Below, piece by piece: positions 15,023 through 16,369 of a stretch of DNA of 16,369 bases. The notes under the pieces were generated by a model. That model was not told the DNA's origin and made no database searches. It saw only the letters and a program-made list of their open reading frames with translations. The DNA is from DATDMG01 sp036518955 (GTDB lineage: Bacteria > Actinomycetota > Actinomycetes > Actinomycetales > Kineosporiaceae), in the NCBI GenBank assembly GCA_036518955.1, contig DATDMG010000074.1, forward strand, positions 1 through 16,369. Direction: 5' to 3'. The stretch's first letter is position 1; every line of letters starts with the position of its first letter. The position numbers and the translations under genes were made by a program.

Positions 15023-15598
15023 TCACCCGACCGCGAAGCAGGCGCCTGGCACGTCCGTGGTCGTGCCGCTGTCGCGGGGTCGCACCAGCATCAGCGGGCA
15101 GTCCGCCGACTTCCCCGGGACCACGACCCGCCCGTCCGGAGCGTCGGCGGACGTCCCGTCGGCCGAGTTGCCACGGACGCGCCGCACCTCGACCTGGTCG
15201 GACCACATCCCGCCGAGCAACGCCAGCGCAACCGCTCCGATCAGCGCGCCGACAACCACCAGCAAAATGATCACGATGACCGGACGGCGGTCCTGCCGGG
15301 ATCGGGAGGCCCGCCTGCCGGACCGCGCGGGCAGCCGCGATACATCGTCCTCGGCCTCGTTCTCCTCGGACCCGAGCGGCAATGCCGGGCCGGCAGGCGG
15401 CTCGTCCCGCTCGCTCTGGGCGAGCGCACCGATCCAGGCGGCCAGGAGCCGGTCGTCCGCCGTCGCTGAAACCCTGTCCGGTGGCAGCGACCACAGATCG
15501 ACGGAACCTGGCTGGCCCCCTGAGGCGAACAGGTCCATCGCAGCCGGACCGTCGGCTTGGCCCCCGTCGTCGCGGCGATTGATGCCCGGAGTGGTCAC
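15023..15598 (-). CDS. Single-pass membrane protein with two-Cys tail
   Basis: The 191-residue product starts at a GTG with GGGGGA just upstream. The N-terminal ~100 residues are hydrophilic and acidic with no recognised domain (DDRLLAAWIGALAQSERDEP). After the basic patch RSGRRASRSRQDRRP there is one membrane segment at about 107-129 (VIVIILLVVVGALIGAVALA). The outside tail carries two Cys (KSADCPL and GACFAVG). The layout (cytoplasmic part, one helix, short outside tail with two Cys) resembles the 8966-9598 protein in the facing operon, without clear sequence identity. An anti-sigma-like or sensor role is possible but unsupported by a motif. A 100-bp gap separates it from the regulator gene. 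Confidence 0.7.
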   Translation of the reverse strand: MTTPGINRRDDGGQADGPAAMDLFASGGQPGSVDLWSLPPDRVSATADDRLLAAWIGALAQSERDEPPAGPALPLGSEENEAEDDVSRLPARSGRRASRSRQDRRPVIVIILLVVVGALIGAVALALLGGMWSDQVEVRRVRGNSADGTSADAPDGRVVVPGKSADCPLMLVRPRDSGTTTDVPGACFAVG

Positions 15599-15915
15599 GT
15601 GTCCCCCACGTTAGGCGTCGTACTGTCACATCTGTTGCTGCCGCGGTTGGTGCCAGATTCTCTATGTCTAGGCAGGCTAACCCGGCCCGAGCAGAAGTCT
15701 ACCTCTGAACGGGCGTCGTTTACCTGGCGCAAGCCTTGGAGCGACATCACCCAGGATGAGTCACTGTGAGTGCAGGCTCTGTCACGCATGCGGACGACCC
15801 ACGCCCATCAACCGCACGGCGCGGAGCAACCACCCCAGGAGCAGGGCCGACGTGTCCGTTCTCGTCCGCGTCCGACTTCCGACAGGGTGATTACCTGGAT
15901 CAGCCCGGAGGTTCG
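15599..15915. promoter_or_regulatory. Divergent promoter region
   Basis: This gap separates a minus-strand membrane protein gene from a plus-strand secreted protein gene and must contain promoters for both. The segment at 15600-15780 is less GC-rich than the flanks. It contains GGCTAACC, a half of the iron-box consensus, but the other half does not match. No other operator was recognised. Confidence 0.45.
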
Positions 15916-16369
15916 GTGGACGCTCGACACATGGATAACACCTCGACAACGACCAGAAATCGCTCAGCCGGCCGTCATCGAATTGCCGTCGGAATTGCCG
16001 GCTGCGTCTTCGTGCTCAGTAGCGGTGCCGCGGTCGCCTATGCCTGCGGCGGCGGCGGTCCCCACGGCAACCTCCCCCCGCGGGGTCAGGGCGAGCCCTG
16101 CCCCTCAGCGCCGGGCACACCCGGCGCGACACCCGGCGCGACACCCGGCGACACCCCCGGCGCGACACCCAGCCCGACACCAGGCCGGGCGATGGCGGCG
16201 ATGGACCCAGCAGCGTTTGACGACGGGACCCACGGTGGTAGGCCCGTGACATCGCGGAGATTCCGTGCCGCCAGGATGCAGTCGTACGCGGGACCATGCG
16301 GCGACAGCCAGCAGGGCGGCGGCAGCGGCGGCGAGCAGGGCGGCGGCAGCGGCGGTGGCGGCGGCGGCG
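15916..16369 (+). CDS. Secreted low-complexity protein, cut by window end
   Basis: The frame is open to the end of the window (at least 151 residues). GGAGG lies 4 nt before a GTG at 15916, and an ATG at 15931 is the alternative start. A basic start is followed by a hydrophobic stretch (IAVGIAGCVFVLSSGAAVAY) and an AYA/CGG site that suits signal peptidase I. The mature part has Pro/Thr repeats (TPGATPGATPGDTPGATPSP), a middle segment with a Cys (SYAGPCGDSQQ) and a Gly/Ser/Gln-rich tail. It could be a cell-surface or wall-linked protein and a natural substrate of the nearby signal peptidase. The family is unknown. Confidence 0.6.
   Translation, partial: MDARHMDNTSTTTRNRSAGRHRIAVGIAGCVFVLSSGAAVAYACGGGGPHGNLPPRGQGEPCPSAPGTPGATPGATPGDTPGATPSPTPGRAMAAMDPAAFDDGTHGGRPVTSRRFRAARMQSYAGPCGDSQQGGGSGGEQGGGSGGGGGG
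16112..16185 (+). repeat. 12-bp Pro/Thr-coding tandem repeat
   Basis: About six degenerate copies of the 12-bp unit GGCGCGACACCC code for Gly-Ala-Thr-Pro repeats in the secreted protein. Such repeats form extended, often glycosylated, wall-spanning linkers. The near-identity of neighbouring units suggests copy number can change by slippage. Confidence 0.7.

Noticed and set aside
15661..15682. Iron-regulator (IdeR/DmdR) box
   Set aside because: GGCTAACC matches half of the consensus, but the other half has only about three matches, which is too weak to call.

Overview
The window is high-GC DNA (roughly 70% by eye) with GTG starts, GGAGG-type ribosome binding sites and strongly GC-biased third codon positions. 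Together with the protein families seen (LldD2-like flavoenzyme, NRPS-like protein, LuxR regulator with a C-terminal HTH, actinobacterial CAP proteins) this points to an actinomycete. The species cannot be named from the sequence. No rRNA, tRNA or CRISPR array was seen.

Layout. (1) 1-1808: mostly non-coding or decayed DNA, with an inverted repeat near the left edge, a truncated MarR-type regulator on the minus strand, and a possible short ORF overlapping the next gene. (2) 1809-7450: a small apparent biosynthetic locus. It holds an FMN-dependent alpha-hydroxy-acid dehydrogenase, a three-domain NRPS-like protein (adenylation-like, carrier, thioesterase), and a convergent stand-alone ANL-family adenylating enzyme, with a strong palindrome between the last two. 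The NRPS-like protein's adenylation domain has lost the P-loop Lys and the A10 Lys, while its carrier Ser and thioesterase triad look intact. The stand-alone enzyme keeps the A10 Lys, so it may charge the carrier in trans (inference). (3) 7451-8399: intergenic DNA with a tandem repeat, a palindrome and a frameshifted MFS transporter remnant. (4) 8400-10269 (plus strand): a tightly overlapping operon of a CAP-domain membrane-anchored protein, a single-pass membrane protein with two 32-residue repeats, and a type I signal peptidase. (5) 10289-13327: a mobile-element island. A broken ISAs1-family transposase gene is itself split by a decayed Tn7-like element (TnsA, TnsB, an IS21/IstA-like piece, TniQ). 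The island sits exactly between the two arms of a 22-bp perfect inverted repeat, which reads as an ancestral bidirectional terminator that has been pushed apart. (6) 13340-15598 (minus strand): a second CAP-domain protein, a LuxR/TrmB-type regulator and another single-pass membrane protein with a two-Cys tail. (7) 15916-end: a secreted Pro/Thr- and Gly-rich low-complexity protein that runs off the window.

Working view: regions 4, 6 and 7 look like one envelope-associated locus. Two CAP proteins and two single-pass membrane proteins with C-terminal Cys pairs are arranged in mirror image, with a signal peptidase, a regulator and a likely secreted low-complexity substrate. I do not recognise this arrangement as a described system. 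The other candidate novelty is the split adenylation/carrier/thioesterase locus with its flavin oxidase.
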